Part shown: one piece after another, positions 1 through 12,097 of the stretch
Position numbering within the stretch: the stretch's first letter is position 1
Layout: the number at the start of each line of letters is the position of its first letter
Assembly (NCBI GenBank): GCA_021401465.1
Contig: JADDMT010000051.1
Location: 124,001 to 188,000 of the forward strand
Length of the DNA stretch: 64,000 bases
From: Teratosphaeria epicoccoides
Taxonomy: Eukaryota > Ascomycota > Dothideomycetes > Mycosphaerellales > Teratosphaeriaceae
Direction of reading: 5' to 3'
Translations under genes and position numbers: made by a program
The notes under the pieces: model-generated
Databases searched by the model: none
Seen by the model: the letters and a program-made list of their open reading frames with translations, nothing else
What the model was told of the DNA's origin: nothing

Positions 1-2216
1 GACCACGAGTGCAATCGTCCTTTTGAAAGTCTCGTGTGGCCAGGTCGGCTTTCGAAGCAGCAGCAGCAATGCGTGGCGTGGATTGTGCTAGCTACCTCGT
101 GATGTCGAATGTTTGCCTAGATTGTCCAAAGAACAGGCTGGATACTGCTGTCTGTTGCGTGCTGTGGATCGCTGGTCGGCGAAGATCCCTTGACTGCTGC
201 AGCGAGGATGCTGAATGCTGCTGCGGACGAATGCTACCGCCCGACGCACTCGATGAGGAGGTGTTGCGGATGTACTGTGATCGTTGTTGCAGTTGCAAAT
301 CTGTTGATATATGTTAGATCACCTGTGCTCCTCGTTCGAGGTTGTAGTCAGTAGTGAAGGAGTGTCCGGAGGCGTTCGTCAAGTGGCTCTGAGTATTGTC
401 GGATGTCATTGTGAGAAGGCAGAGTGAAGATGCACATGTGCTCTTATACTAAGGCCTTGTAGCATGTGATAAAGTCCTGCGTCGATGGCGCCGAATGCGC
501 GACCGCCGTCACGTGCTGTGGACAGAGTACTAGTGAAGTGAAGTTTCAAAACGAGGAGACTTGAATCGATGGCGTGTTGGAATGCGCGGTGGGAGAAACG
601 ACTTGATGAATGGTCACGATATCATGACGAAGTCGACGCTGTCCTGGATTGTGATGCCGAGATGTCGAGGATGACCATACTACCTGCAGTGCGGAGAGCG
701 AGCTCGGGTCAAGTCGAGACTGCGAAAAGGGTGTTGACAGCGGATACATCGTTTCAGAGAATGTGGTGGCCGCGGATGCGCTCCACGCCTGCCGCCCGGC
801 GTATCTGAAGCCCTCGTCGTTGCAAGAGCGGCGCTCGTTGATGCTCTCCTCCAAAGTCGCCGTCCGATGCACCACTTCCACCACGATAGCTCGTGCCCGC
901 CAGGACGGCATGAGGTTCATTTTGTATTCTCTCGTCCCGTGCAAGTGTAGCCCCGACCAGACGCTCTACGTATACGGCAGCAAGCCCTTCAGCTGAAGGG
1001 TATATGTCAAGCATTCCCTCGGTACCTTGACTCGCGCGCCCGCAGGAGTACTGGTATCGTTCTTCTCCAATGCTACAACAGAAGGAGTTACTCAGACCAA
1101 AAAGACATATCACCGTCGACAATAATGATGGTGATGCAAACTGTCGCAAGACATTATTACGTACCTGATGTCAGTACACGCGTGCGTGCAGGGATGGGGT
1201 AGTCCCGAGGTGGCGTGAAACCTGGCGCCCTAGTCATGCTGCAGGTGGTGGCGCGGCAGACGTCAAAAAGGCGAGCGCATCCGTCCCCTCCTCCCAAACC
1301 CCGGGCGCCTTCCTCGTCGCCGACCTGGCGTTTGAGGGAGGTGCCCAACGACCCCCATGATTGATGTGCGGACTGGAGCCTTGATGGCGACGCGAATGCT
1401 ACCTCCTGCCTTGACTAACGGACTGCCGGGCCGCCACGAACGGATTGCGACCGAGGGCATCGTATCAAGATGGCTACATGTACATACCAGCGCTGCACCA
1501 CTCGACGCCCGAGTGCACTGTGTTCGACATGGCTCTGGCATGAACACGACCCTGCCGGCCCGCGCCAGGATGTGCATCCGAGTCCACCGCCTGCTGGCCA
1601 TCTGTTTCGTTCTGTTAAGCGCTGTGCCACACGCGCGCATCACAACAACGACTGTGCGCTAGTACGGGAGCTTCACCATCTGCCTCTCAGCACGCTTGGT
1701 TGGCTGACGGCGGTCGATGAAACGCCTCTCCGATGCGGACGATGTAGAGAAACTGGATCCCGCCGTCGATGCTCATGACCGACTCACGGTGACAGGTGCG
1801 TATTCTTGGCTCAAATCACTTCTTATTATTGTCTTGCTTCTTTGTTTGGAAGAAAACCGGCCTGAGCGGCTGAGCAGTTGTCAAGTCCATTGTCTTGCGC
1901 GACTGTTGCGGAACCTCTGCCTCTCTTCACTTTCTGCATCTTCAACATCCTCGTGCAGCGCGCGATGATACGAATCTCTTTGTAGCAGCGACTCGACTTG
2001 TTCTGTACCACATCATTCACGACTGCATTTCATCACGATTCTGCTTGGGCCACAACACATTAATCACTGCATACCTGACACGTGACTGCTGCATTTCACC
2101 GCAACTCCTTCCTGAGCGAACTTTCCCACGCCACCGGTTGGCCACCACGAACAAAGACTAATTCGCGATCGACGCGTCCAGACGCATCGCGACTTTCCTC
2201 ACCACCGCCGCCGATC
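1..2216. other. Upstream region of PRM1, no supported gene
   Basis: I see no gene I can support here. Short open frames occur on both strands. One is a Cys-rich plus-strand frame near 36-317 whose complement is Gln/Ser-rich, which looks like a CAG/CAA-biased composition effect. The last few hundred bases (about 1800-2200) are pyrimidine-rich and AT-richer, as expected for the promoter and 5' UTR of the PRM1 gene. The tail of a minus-strand gene running off the left edge cannot be excluded. Confidence 0.4.
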
Positions 2217-4649
2217 ATGGCCTCTCCGGAGAACCAACAGCACAACCCCAATCCTGCGCCTCCATCTCTCTCCGCTGGCGACCATGAGATGCGCGACTAC
2301 TACGCGGCGCAGGACGCACCACGACCTCCCTCACAACAAGAACCATACCTGACACCCTACCTCGGCCTTCGAGCGAGACTCTCTCAGACATGGATCAACC
2401 GATGGACCATTCTGTTGCTCCTAGTACTGGTGCGAACCCTTTTGGCGATCGCGAGCCTGGACGACAACCTCGGAACGGCACGGAAGCAGGCGCTAAGCAT
2501 GTGCACGAGCGTGGAGAATGTGGGCTCGGCGATGGCGAGCATGCCGCATTACATGGCGGACGGCGTCAACGAGCTCGCAGCACACGGCATCGAACAGGCG
2601 ATCAACGGCTTGATGGAGATGTTGATCTTGACTGTCACGGGAGTGGAGCAGATTGTGTTGTTCGTCATCCATCTGTTGACGAACACCTACTTATGTCTGA
2701 TCACCTTCGCGGTCACGGGAAGCTTAGGGGTCGCCATCAGCGTGGCAGAGGACGTGGGTGATGCGCTCAACTCGACCGTGCAATCGGTCGGCCAGGATCT
2801 CGGCACGGCGGCGGCAGACTTTGCAAAGGACATGAACAGCTTCTTGTCCGATATCGACAGCTTCCTGTCGACGCTCTCTGGCAAGGACATCACTCCACCG
2901 AACATCACCCTGACGAAGGAGATCGCCACTCTCGACAGCTTGCAGCTCCCCACGGACTATGACACCGATCTGCAAACGCTCAACGCCTCGATACCGACGT
3001 TCGCTGAAGTCCAGAACTTCACAGATTCCATCATCGAGTGGCCTTTCGAGGAAATCAAGAAGCTGCTGAATGAGAGCTTACCCACGTACACGATGAACCG
3101 ATCGCTGTTTCCTGTACCGGCAAAGAAGTCACTCTCATTCTGTTCCGGTGACAATGGCATCAACGACTTCTTCGACAATCTTGTACACATTGAGCGCCTG
3201 GTCAAGAAGATCTTCCTGGCTGTCTTGATTGTTTTGGCTGTTCTGGCCATGATACCGATGGCATACCGGGAGCACAGGCGCTACAAATTCATGAAGGAGC
3301 GCGCGGAGCTCGTCAGGAATGACGCGATTGATCCCATGGACTCTGCCTACCTCGTGTCGCGACCATACACCTCGACTGCAGGACTAAAGCTAGCAGAGCC
3401 GTTCAAATCTCCGCGGAGACGGGCCCTGGTTCGCTGGGCTGTTGCATATGCAACCACCGTTCCAGCACTCTTCGTCCTCTCCCTCGCACTCGCAGGTCTT
3501 CTGGGCTGCTTATGCCAATATATCCTCCTCAAAGCAATTGAGAAGGAAGTGCCCGTGCTGGAAAACGAAGTCATCGGCTTTGCAGACAAGGTCATCAACG
3601 AGCTCAACGACGCGAGTGAGCAGTGGGCGATCGGTGTCAACCATATCATCAACGATACGAGCACTTTGATCAACAAGGATGTCTTTGGTTGGGTCAACAC
3701 TTCGACGACTGCCGTCAACGATACTCTGAACACGTTTGTCAACGAGACCATGAACGTCCTCAACGTCACTTTTGGCGGCACGCCGCTCTACACACCAATC
3801 TTGGACGTTCTGGATTGCCTGGTCTTGCTGAAAGTCAAAGGTATCGAGGACGGTCTCACATGGGTGCACGATCATGCCCATATCGACTTTCCAACGCTTG
3901 CAAACGACACTTTCAGTCTGGGTACAATGGCCAAAGTTTCAGGCTCTCAGGCCGACATCCTGAGCACCGGCGCCAACGGCACGGCGGCGAACGACCTTGC
4001 GGCTGCAGTTGATCATGTGACGAATGCACTATTCAAGGCGGTCCGGCAGGAGGCTATCATCTCGTCCTGCGTGCTGCTAATCTGGTTCATCATCGCCTGT
4101 ATCGGTATCGGCAGGGCGCTCATCCTGTTCTACAAAGGTGATGGCCCTGGAACCTACGTCGGCCCCCGAGTGCCACCGCATCCGGCGGGCAAAGAACTCT
4201 ATGAGCTTGATGAATTCGGCTTGCCGCGCGTGCCGACCTACGAGCAAGCCACCCGCCATTCCACCCTCGGCCCGGTCGACCCCGGGAATCACAGCGGGAA
4301 CAAGTACAATGGTCAAGCGTACACGCTGACCCCCGCCCCGCTGCCCAGGCTCGAGATCCAGCGTGCTGAAAACGACACCAGCCCCGTCCTCCGCACCGGC
4401 TTCCAGAGCCCGCTTCCTCAACAAGCTACGATGCAGTCAGAGAAGTTGGGCTACGTCCCCAATCAAGCTGTCGACTCTGCAATCCGCCGCCCCACCCACA
4501 TTCGGGCTTCCAGCCACGGCGACTACGACGTCACTTCGCCGTCTTCGCCTCCCACCCTACCGCAGAATCCGTTCGCAGACAGGACAGCGACAAGGTCCAA
4601 TATCGACAGTCGAACAAGAAAAGATCCTTTCGCCAATCTCGGCCGTTGA
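2217..4649 (+). CDS. PRM1: Plasma membrane fusion protein PRM1
   Basis: Single-exon gene of 810 aa. I chose the ATG at 2217 because the frame upstream of it is low-complexity and the family starts close to a short cytosolic Pro-rich tail. PRM1 is a multi-pass plasma membrane protein that promotes membrane merger during mating and vegetative hyphal fusion. The protein shows a hydrophobic segment near residues 60-80, a further strongly hydrophobic stretch near 150-190 with the LTNTYLCLITFAVTG signature, another near 340-360 and one near 620-640. Between them lie two large extracellular loops rich in Asn-X-Ser/Thr sites, then a long Pro/Ser-rich cytosolic C-tail. Length and layout match fungal Prm1 proteins. 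Identification rests on the recognised N-terminal block after the first membrane segment and on overall topology. Confidence 0.9.
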   Translation: MASPENQQHNPNPAPPSLSAGDHEMRDYYAAQDAPRPPSQQEPYLTPYLGLRARLSQTWINRWTILLLLVLVRTLLAIASLDDNLGTARKQALSMCTSVENVGSAMASMPHYMADGVNELAAHGIEQAINGLMEMLILTVTGVEQIVLFVIHLLTNTYLCLITFAVTGSLGVAISVAEDVGDALNSTVQSVGQDLGTAAADFAKDMNSFLSDIDSFLSTLSGKDITPPNITLTKEIATLDSLQLPTDYDTDLQTLNASIPTFAEVQNFTDSIIEWPFEEIKKLLNESLPTYTMNRSLFPVPAKKSLSFCSGDNGINDFFDNLVHIERLVKKIFLAVLIVLAVLAMIPMAYREHRRYKFMKERAELVRNDAIDPMDSAYLVSRPYTSTAGLKLAEPFKSPRRRALVRWAVAYATTVPALFVLSLALAGLLGCLCQYILLKAIEKEVPVLENEVIGFADKVINELNDASEQWAIGVNHIINDTSTLINKDVFGWVNTSTTAVNDTLNTFVNETMNVLNVTFGGTPLYTPILDVLDCLVLLKVKGIEDGLTWVHDHAHIDFPTLANDTFSLGTMAKVSGSQADILSTGANGTAANDLAAAVDHVTNALFKAVRQEAIISSCVLLIWFIIACIGIGRALILFYKGDGPGTYVGPRVPPHPAGKELYELDEFGLPRVPTYEQATRHSTLGPVDPGNHSGNKYNGQAYTLTPAPLPRLEIQRAENDTSPVLRTGFQSPLPQQATMQSEKLGYVPNQAVDSAIRRPTHIRASSHGDYDVTSPSSPPTLPQNPFADRTATRSNIDSRTRKDPFANLGR

Positions 4650-6631
4650 ACAGCTGTGCGGAAGTCATGAGCCGGCGCTGTTCGGTTCCACAACTTGACC
4701 GTTCTCCGCCTTCCCTCTCGGCCAAGAGGGTCGACGGGTCCTGTAGTCATATCGTGGGATATGCGGACGAGGTTGGCGGCTGCGATGATGTCTTTCAAAA
4801 TGCTCAGACCGGGTGGTGTCAGGTACGTTGGGACCCCGAGAGTATGTAGTTGCAGAGACCAAGATTGACAGTGACTGACAGGTCCTCCTCTTCATTTCCG
4901 TCATGAAGACGCATCGTGCCTGACCTGCTGCGCTTTGCGCGCGGTCGCGCGTGGTGCGCAAACTGTGTTTAATCTTTTGTGAGCTGGCATGAGTCATGCT
5001 CTGCTCCTGCGTTACACCCCAGCTTCAGGAGTCGGTCCTCAGGCTTCTGGAGCATGGTGGAACGCGTCCGGAAACCCTCTGACTCTTTCCACGTTTGGAA
5101 TGCGAGATTGATCTTGGGATCCACACGTTGATGAAAGAGAAAGAGCGATGTGAGTCTCATTTTCCATCTCGTTACTGTAATCATACATGTTCTAATTGTC
5201 GTCTCAGGTATTTCCCTGGTAATGTCGCGGAACTCATCGCCCCATCCATCCCGCTCCTCCGCTCCTCGGTCCTAGCTCGTGCAGATACCTCCGGCCCTCC
5301 ACCCTCCGTCCCGTAAACTGGAAGTTCCGCTTCCCTTCACCGGTGCTGACCGTCGGACGCCGGTACTGCCCCTTCCGCCCGCTGGCGCATCACGTGCGGC
5401 TTGCCCCGGACGCCCCAGCGCCGCGAAACCAGGGCAGATGCGTGCCAGCACGGTCACCGCCACCGAAGCCCGAAGCCGATCACGCGGTTGACGTTACGCC
5501 TGCGGCCGGAGGGCTCGAGACGCACTGCACGGTTAGTGTTTTGCCGAGGATGTCCCCGAGCCGGACATATGTTGCCATGAAGCTTGATCGCTTGCATGGC
5601 ATGAGTCGCTGGTCCAATCTTCGTGAGAGGCAGCTTCTCGGGTATGGTCGCTCATTCGCCTAGGCCTGCGCTGAAATCTCCGCTTAGCACCTCCACACGC
5701 CACGACCCTTCTCTGTCTGCTGCAATTCTACGCGCGACGAACTCGTGGTTGGGGGAGGTGTGCTTTGAGGGTGGAGACAGTGGGTCTGGATTTTTTTTCT
5801 TAGCTGACGGGTAACGAGCGAGTTCCGGAAACCGCGTAGACTGCATTCTTCTGGATGTATGGGTCTGCTGCGGCTAATTTCTGTTCTGAACGCGAGAGAG
5901 ATGCGTTGTTTTTGTGCGGTTGATATTGGGTATTCCCTCTCAGCTTTTTTTCTTTTTAATGAGTTGGGTTGGTTCACCTCCCCCTCCCGTACTTTGTGCC
6001 TTGCGACTCATCTTCGGATTTGATGTCGCGGCGCGCGGGAGTGGGGAATCTGGGGACTGAGATGTGGAGAGATGGGGGTTCTCAGGGAGCGATGGAGAAC
6101 CTGACCGTCAAGTCACTCCTTTTGCCATTGACTCTTTCTGAGCACAGAGTACAAGATCTCCTTCAGAAAGAGGTGGATGTTGTGGGGTGAAAAGAAATTT
6201 TGGGTGGGCAGCAGGACTGGCCGATGATTTGGGTACTGAGGTAGATAGTTGACAATCAGATACATGTCCCCCAATCGACTGTGCTTGTCGTCAGCAACGG
6301 GCGAGACGACCGAACCAATCCTTCAGACACGCGGCACGCCCCGTGCATCACGTGCTCGTCCCGACGACGTGGTCCGACCCCGCTGCGATCTGCATGGATG
6401 TTTCAGATTCAGCCTTACGGAAGACCCAGGGACGCGCACCTCAGACTTACGACACGTGGATTCGATTCTCGATCATCACCGTGACGGGGCATGTCGGTGT
6501 GTGATGGATTGTACAGACTGCGGAAGCAACCGGACCGTGGACTGAACGACATGGAGACATCTTGAGCATCGCGCGGTAGACGCGCTCCCTCCCGCTCCTC
6601 CCATCCACTGATCACCGCCCACCGTTTCACA
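4650..6631. other. Intergenic region between PRM1 and the HbrB gene
   Basis: No supported gene in about 2 kb. Only short overlapping frames without recognisable homology are present. The region carries the PRM1 3' UTR and the promoter of the HbrB gene, with several T-rich tracts around 5790-5960. Confidence 0.5.
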
Positions 6632-9193
6632 ATGAGCAACAATCTCCCCCCTCTGCGGCCACCGCCGCGGCCTCACTCGCCATCCGGACATCGATCGCAC
6701 TCGTCCCTGTCGCAATCCTCCCGGCGCAGCGAGTCCAGCATCTCCACGACGTCAAATGACTCGAGCGTCGTGGCTGCGCCTCCTCTGCTCAACAAACCAC
6801 CGCGCTCGCCATATCTGCACCACCATCACGATCAGGGCCGACCATCCACTGCGGGAGGCCATGCGCCGAGCCAAAGCAGCCCGAGTCTGCAAGCTGCGCC
6901 CAAACCCGCTTACAGGACTTCTGTCGACATGCCTGGCCGCACGACGTCGCCCGGCGTACCGGGACAGCAAATGGGGCATCGAGCGCGGCAGCACAGTCAG
7001 GGGTTCTTTGAGCCGTCCTTGGCCCACGCGACGGCCAATCCTCCGGGCCTGAGCGCGTCGCAGATTGCCGCGCAGGCGGCCATGCACCACATCACGCCAC
7101 CGCCGAATTCGTCGCAGGAGCGCAAGAGGTCTTATCCGGGCTTGCCGCCGATCAACACGGTCGGCGTCCAGACGAGTAGAGCACCGAGTCGGACGCGGAG
7201 CCCTCCTGTCGCGACGACGGCAGGGTTGCCGTACAATAATGGGACGTTGGGCGGGAACTTGGCGTCCGCGATGGCGGCGAATGCGGTGTTTCCGAACGGG
7301 AGGAGCCCGGTGCCTTCGCCGAGTCCGGTCGGTCGTGTGGCGCCGGGAGAGCCGATGGGTCCGCCGCCGGATAAGGAGCCGAAGGCGAAGAGCTCGAAGA
7401 TGAAGCTGTTTTCGAAGCCGAAGAACCTCACGTTGTCGAAGGATAAGGATGGGAGGATCGGGTCTGCGATGCCTTCGCCGGGTAAAGGTGCTCTCAGTGC
7501 GGGCTTGTTGCGAGGAGGATTTGCGAATGCGTCGGCGACGAGTCTGCTTGATAGTACCATGTCCAGTGCGAGCTCGTTGTACTCGAGTGCGAATGCGTCG
7601 ACGTCGACGTTGGTGCCGATGGCATCCGAGAAGGAGAAGCGGCCTCATTTCCTGTCGAGGCAGAAGTTGAAGCATAAAGATGATCCGCCCACGCTGCCGT
7701 TGTCTTCGGCGCATTCGAACTCACAGGCCACGAATCCAGACAAGCCCGCACCGCTGTACTCGTTCACGCCGGAATCACCGGGGCCTGGCAGCTTTGCCAA
7801 GTCGATGTCTGGCTTCGATTTGAGACATGGTGGCCGAGCGTTACGGGAGAAGAAGAAGGAGGAGAAGGCTGCAGCGGCGGCTGCCAAGCTGGACCTGACT
7901 CCTATCATGTCGCATCCATCCGCTGCTGGCCCCGGCGAGCAGTATCTGGGCCCGAGTCAGAACGATACTTCGCTCGGGCCGCCATCGAACACGCAAGCCA
8001 GTGTGTTTGCATTCCCTTCAGATGCGTCGGTGAATGCGCAAGCATTCAGCAGTATCGGAGCGCAGATGGGTTTACCTGGTATCGGGCCCGACGACGCTTG
8101 GCCGCTTCTGAAAGCGCGGCTGCTGAATCTCTTCTCTGGCGAGGATCTGCGGACACCAGTGGAAGATTTCAATATGCTATTGAACGTGCACATACGGCGA
8201 TGCATACAACGCAAGTCACCGATCGTGCTGATCGAAGACGTGCGAGAGCTACTACACACCGGCTTCATCTCCCTTTCGCAAACACTACGCGGCGTGCCCG
8301 AAGACAGACTGGTGCAAAAGCTGGTGGAAATGTGGATCGGTGTTTACGGCAACATCCTACCATTCCTCCAAGCCGTCTTCCTCCCCCTGGACCTCGAATT
8401 CAAGGGCCGCGGCGTCATCATGAGCGTCCGAGAAGCCCAAGACTTCTGGGGCGCCATGCCCGAATCCCTGCGATCCGACGACCGCCCTTCCTCTTCCGGC
8501 GGCACCACCCGAGCAGCCACGCTCGGCGAAGAACTCGACGTCCGCCGCATCACCCTCATCTCCTTCCGCGACACCGTCGTCCTCCCCAAACACGACTCGC
8601 TCCTCGCCATCTTCAGCCGCCTCTCCCTCGACAGCATCAACGCCGCGCCCTCCCCACTTGACTTCGATCGCGCCCGCAAACACGCCGGCAGCGACGCAGC
8701 CAAAACCGGTGCCGAACGCCCCGGCACCGCGGGGAGTCTCAGCCCGCACATGAGCAGTTTCAACTCGCAGGCCTCCACCCTCCTCGACGCCGCCAGCACC
8801 TCCTCCGGCGGCGCGCACAGCCTCGCCTCCCGCAGCCGCGCGACCTCGAACACCTCCGCCGGATCCTTTGGGACCAGCATGCCGCACCTCAGCTCGCCGC
8901 TCGCGCCACCGGGCTCCTTTCCCACCACCTCGGCCGCCACCCTCGCGCCGCCGGCGGCGATCGTCTTCAGCGACCCGAGCAAAGTCACGGAGACGGTGGC
9001 GCGGATGCTGCAGTGCTTGTACGTGCTGGCGAGCTGCCAGACGGGCGATGTGGGGCAGGGGGTCGTGGAGAGGTTGACGGGGGCGTTGAAGTATAACTGG
9101 TTGGGGAGGGGGAGGACGGGCAGGGATCGCAGGGGCTGGGTGGGGCTGAAGAATCCGCCTGGGGCGGCGAAGGTGGGGTTGGTGGGGGCGTAG
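6632..9193 (+). CDS. HbrB-domain protein, TORC2 subunit (Bit61/PRR5-like)
   Basis: Intronless gene of 853 aa. The N-terminal half is Ser/Pro/Ala-rich and likely disordered. A conserved block begins near residue 485 (DDAWPLLKARLLNLFSGEDL) and includes RTPVEDFN, HIRRCIQRKSP, EDVRELLHTGFISLSQTLRG, FLQAVFLPLDLEF and later FSRLSLDSIN. These are hallmarks of the HbrB family (Pfam HbrB), which includes Aspergillus HbrB, yeast Bit2/Bit61 and animal PRR5/Protor. Members bind TOR complex 2 and act in polarity, hyphal branching and cell-wall/actin signalling. After an unusual Ser/Thr/Ala-rich insertion, the domain ends with a region near residues 770-800 (VARMLQCLYVLASC). A conserved housekeeping role is expected; the insertion and the long N-terminal tail are species-specific. 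Confidence 0.88.
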   Translation: MSNNLPPLRPPPRPHSPSGHRSHSSLSQSSRRSESSISTTSNDSSVVAAPPLLNKPPRSPYLHHHHDQGRPSTAGGHAPSQSSPSLQAAPKPAYRTSVDMPGRTTSPGVPGQQMGHRARQHSQGFFEPSLAHATANPPGLSASQIAAQAAMHHITPPPNSSQERKRSYPGLPPINTVGVQTSRAPSRTRSPPVATTAGLPYNNGTLGGNLASAMAANAVFPNGRSPVPSPSPVGRVAPGEPMGPPPDKEPKAKSSKMKLFSKPKNLTLSKDKDGRIGSAMPSPGKGALSAGLLRGGFANASATSLLDSTMSSASSLYSSANASTSTLVPMASEKEKRPHFLSRQKLKHKDDPPTLPLSSAHSNSQATNPDKPAPLYSFTPESPGPGSFAKSMSGFDLRHGGRALREKKKEEKAAAAAAKLDLTPIMSHPSAAGPGEQYLGPSQNDTSLGPPSNTQASVFAFPSDASVNAQAFSSIGAQMGLPGIGPDDAWPLLKARLLNLFSGEDLRTPVEDFNMLLNVHIRRCIQRKSPIVLIEDVRELLHTGFISLSQTLRGVPEDRLVQKLVEMWIGVYGNILPFLQAVFLPLDLEFKGRGVIMSVREAQDFWGAMPESLRSDDRPSSSGGTTRAATLGEELDVRRITLISFRDTVVLPKHDSLLAIFSRLSLDSINAAPSPLDFDRARKHAGSDAAKTGAERPGTAGSLSPHMSSFNSQASTLLDAASTSSGGAHSLASRSRATSNTSAGSFGTSMPHLSSPLAPPGSFPTTSAATLAPPAAIVFSDPSKVTETVARMLQCLYVLASCQTGDVGQGVVERLTGALKYNWLGRGRTGRDRRGWVGLKNPPGAAKVGLVGA

Positions 9194-10185
9194 GGGGGGG
9201 CGGAGGGGTGGTGCGTCATGAGGTTCGGATGGGTTGGGGGGCATTTGGATGGCTGGGCAGGCGGGGTCGGGTGATGAGTCATGTTGGATGGTTCGTGCAT
9301 TGGATGGGAGGGTGCATGCATTGTCACGACTTTGAACGCAATTGTATTTCTCATCGAGGTCTGCCGTGATCAGCGGATATGTCTCTTCGACGCCCCTGCG
9401 CTAGGTACGTTCATGTGGAGACCGGCACGCGAACTTTTGGCGGGCGGATTCTTCTTCGCCTCTATCAGGACACATGCCAGCTGGGGAGCACACGAGCCAA
9501 CCGTCCAGTCTACCCAATGACCCGGCTGCCTGCGCGTTGGCTTCAACGAATGCTTGGTGTCGTGGCTGACTGCTTGCCAACGCGGCTGATCGCTCGTGAC
9601 GTGGTGGACTGCGAGAGAGCTTGCGTCCACTTTGGTCAGACTCGTTCCGTCTGCACCAAAGCAGTCAACCCGTCAACCCATCCGACCGCCCGCCGAGCCA
9701 ATGCATGCATCACATCTTGTCAGGGGTGTTGCCAATCTATGTAGAGGTATGTCCATTACGCCGCTCCGCGCGTCAGGAGACGGTGCAGATCTCCCGTTTC
9801 CACAGGCTGGTACTTTGGGTTAGATCTTCGTGGCCTCAGCCGTCGCAAGGCAGATGGGCGGGGGGGCAGAGCGCACGCTGGCGGCGTCGTGCACTGCAGA
9901 TGCAGCCGACGACTTGCTGCACGGCACGGCCACCGATCCTCAGCAACCACTGGCGAAGCTTCATCCGCAGCGGTCCGCACAGCTTCACGAACCGGCGATC
10001 TAGGACGAGGACCGAGCCCGGCTCCTCCATCGGGCACACGTCGTAGAACAGAAGAACCAGAGAAAAATTCGGGCATACATCAATTTTCTCCCTTCGCTCA
10101 CAATTCGCCACCACGGCTCTCCGCTCGACCGCACGCCAGCCACGACCGTCTCGTCAAGCCATCGGCCACCCCGGATCTCCTCATC
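9194..10185. other. Intergenic region after the HbrB gene
   Basis: No supported gene. It begins with G-rich sequence just after the HbrB stop, which is likely 3' UTR. It ends in the presumed promoter of the small secreted protein gene. Confidence 0.45.
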
Positions 10186-10640
10186 ATGCACGTCCTCTCG
10201 CTCCTCGTGCTCGCCAGCCCCGCGCTGGCGACACCGCAAGCGAAGACCTGGACAAAAGGACCTTACTGCCCGCAGGGCACCCGCGGCGCGTGCTGCAAGA
10301 CCGACTCAGGCGGTGTCGCTGCCGCCGGCTTGTGTTCCGGTACGTCGCAGCCCCGAGAATCCGCTCTGCGATGCCAATTTGGCGAAGCTGACACACGACG
10401 TTTGCTGCAGTGAGGGCAGACACTGCATTCGACAAGTGCCAGCCCCAGTGGCTGGCAAAGTGCTGCCCGCCAGGTGAAGTAGGTTTGGCTCGTCTGCGGC
10501 GCGGATCTCGCAGCTCGCTGACTGCTGTCTCCATTCCAGTCGGCCCAGAATTTGTGCTGGCCTCCGCTCGGCACCTGTACGGAGTAGGTATTCCTGGACC
10601 CGCGGCCCTTCAAGCGTGGACAAGCCTGCGTGCACCATAG
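10186..10640 (+). CDS. Small secreted Cys-containing protein (hypothetical, spliced)
   Basis: Hypothetical gene. The first exon (10186-10339) begins with a clear signal peptide, MHVLSLLVLASPALA, with likely cleavage before TPQAK. The mature start contains GPYCPQG and GACCKTD. A GT-AG intron at 10340-10410 (GTACGT, TGCAG) joins in phase to a second exon containing DKCQPQ and AKCCPP. A second likely intron, 10479 to about 10540 (GTGAAG, TTCCAG), leads to a third exon that stays open to a stop at 10638-10640. The last exon's frame is uncertain, because another acceptor would give a shorter Cys-rich end. Cysteine spacing with CC pairs suggests a disulfide-bonded extracellular protein, such as an effector-like or antimicrobial peptide. 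I recognise no family, and the function is unknown. Confidence 0.42.
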
Positions 10641-12097
10641 ATGCAATCGATTGGGTCACTCGCCGAAAGTAGACATTTAAGAAGAACCAAACATCACCGG
10701 TGCGCCTCGGGACTCGTTGGACAGAGTCGGACTCTTGTACTGTTGTTATGGTCACCCCCACCCCCCGACTGGCATCTTCAGCTCGGCCCGGTGGTCTAGT
10801 CGACGCAACAAGGATGACATATTGTCTCCGTGCCGGCTGCAACACCAATGAACCCATGTATTTACACCTGCACTCCACTCCTCTCCGCATCCCACAACGC
10901 ATTCTTTGCACTGGACTGCCGCACAGTCACGCGCTCAAGTACTCCCTGTCTCCTGATTCTGATGACTCTGCACAACTTATCATGGTGCAGCGCAATCTTC
11001 TCCACCTGTATCAGGTGTCTCCGCCTTCGAGGTCTCCCCACCCATCGCATTCTCCCTTTCGCTGCACCAATACTTATAAACCCTGTCCAAAGCACTCTTA
11101 CAATCCGTGTGGATATCTACATCGCTTGTCATGACGGTCCCGTCTCCTACACAGTCGGCCGCGAAGATCAACGCACCTGCGAGGCCCCGAGAACTCTGGG
11201 TACAGTGAGTGTGACTACGTGAATCATGCCTCCATGCAACCTGATGACACGGGAGCCGTGCAAAGCATGCCAGGTTCTGGCAGGTAGACGAAACTGCATC
11301 CGCCATAGCCTTCGATCACGGATCTGTCGGTATAGATGTGACCGTGCGTAGCATAAGACTAGAAATTCTGCTGGAAAGTCGTACATTCTCGGCATGATGT
11401 TGACACTATTGAGAAAAGCGCCGAGCCATTGATGCTGCAATGTGTGGGATGAGTCTGAGTCTTGTGTGATTTTTGCTCGATACCTTAGCGTTGATTCGCG
11501 AGGCCATATTCTTTGGCGTTGATTTGCGAAGCAGAAGACCATCACATCGATGCCAATAAGCTGTGAGTAGGGACGAGAAAGGAGTTCCGTGAGCAGGAGT
11601 AGGGGACGCCATATTACTGTGAAGTGTGGAGTGGACTAGCGGGAATAGGGAGAGCGACCTCTACTAACTCTGATTCCGCCGGCAGTAGTAGGAGAGCGAC
11701 AAATGCCAACGCTCTCCGATTCCGGCCACCTTCACAAACAACGTTGTCCTACAGATGGTCTTAGAGAAGCCGTGTGAAATCGCGAAGTAAGTATACAATA
11801 CCAATAGGTTCCTAGAAGACTGGTCAATGTTGGAGTAACGAGGCCGCAGATCCCAATGTCGCCGGGGCTTAAAAGTAATAAGAATCGACAGGTGACCAGC
11901 ACGCAAGTTCTTCAGGCTACACTGCAGATCCGCAGAAAGTGTGCCGACCATATTCTGTGATCAAACGTTCCTCCCTGGTGCGGTTTCTGAATTCAACGCT
12001 GAACACTTCAGCGCTTTCTGTCGCCTCCAGGTTTCTTGGACTCGTCTTCACGCCAAGTCGAGGCTTCGGGTCCAGCTCGTCGTGCAGTCTGCAAGCC
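10641..12097. other. Intergenic region, no supported gene
   Basis: About 1.4 kb with only short unrecognised frames on both strands. It lies between the small secreted protein and the convergent M20 amidase gene. Confidence 0.45.

Noticed and set aside
36..317. Cys-rich 93-aa plus-strand frame
   Set aside because: No signal peptide, and the reverse strand is a Gln/Ser-rich CAG/CAA-type sequence, so the cysteines look like a composition effect.
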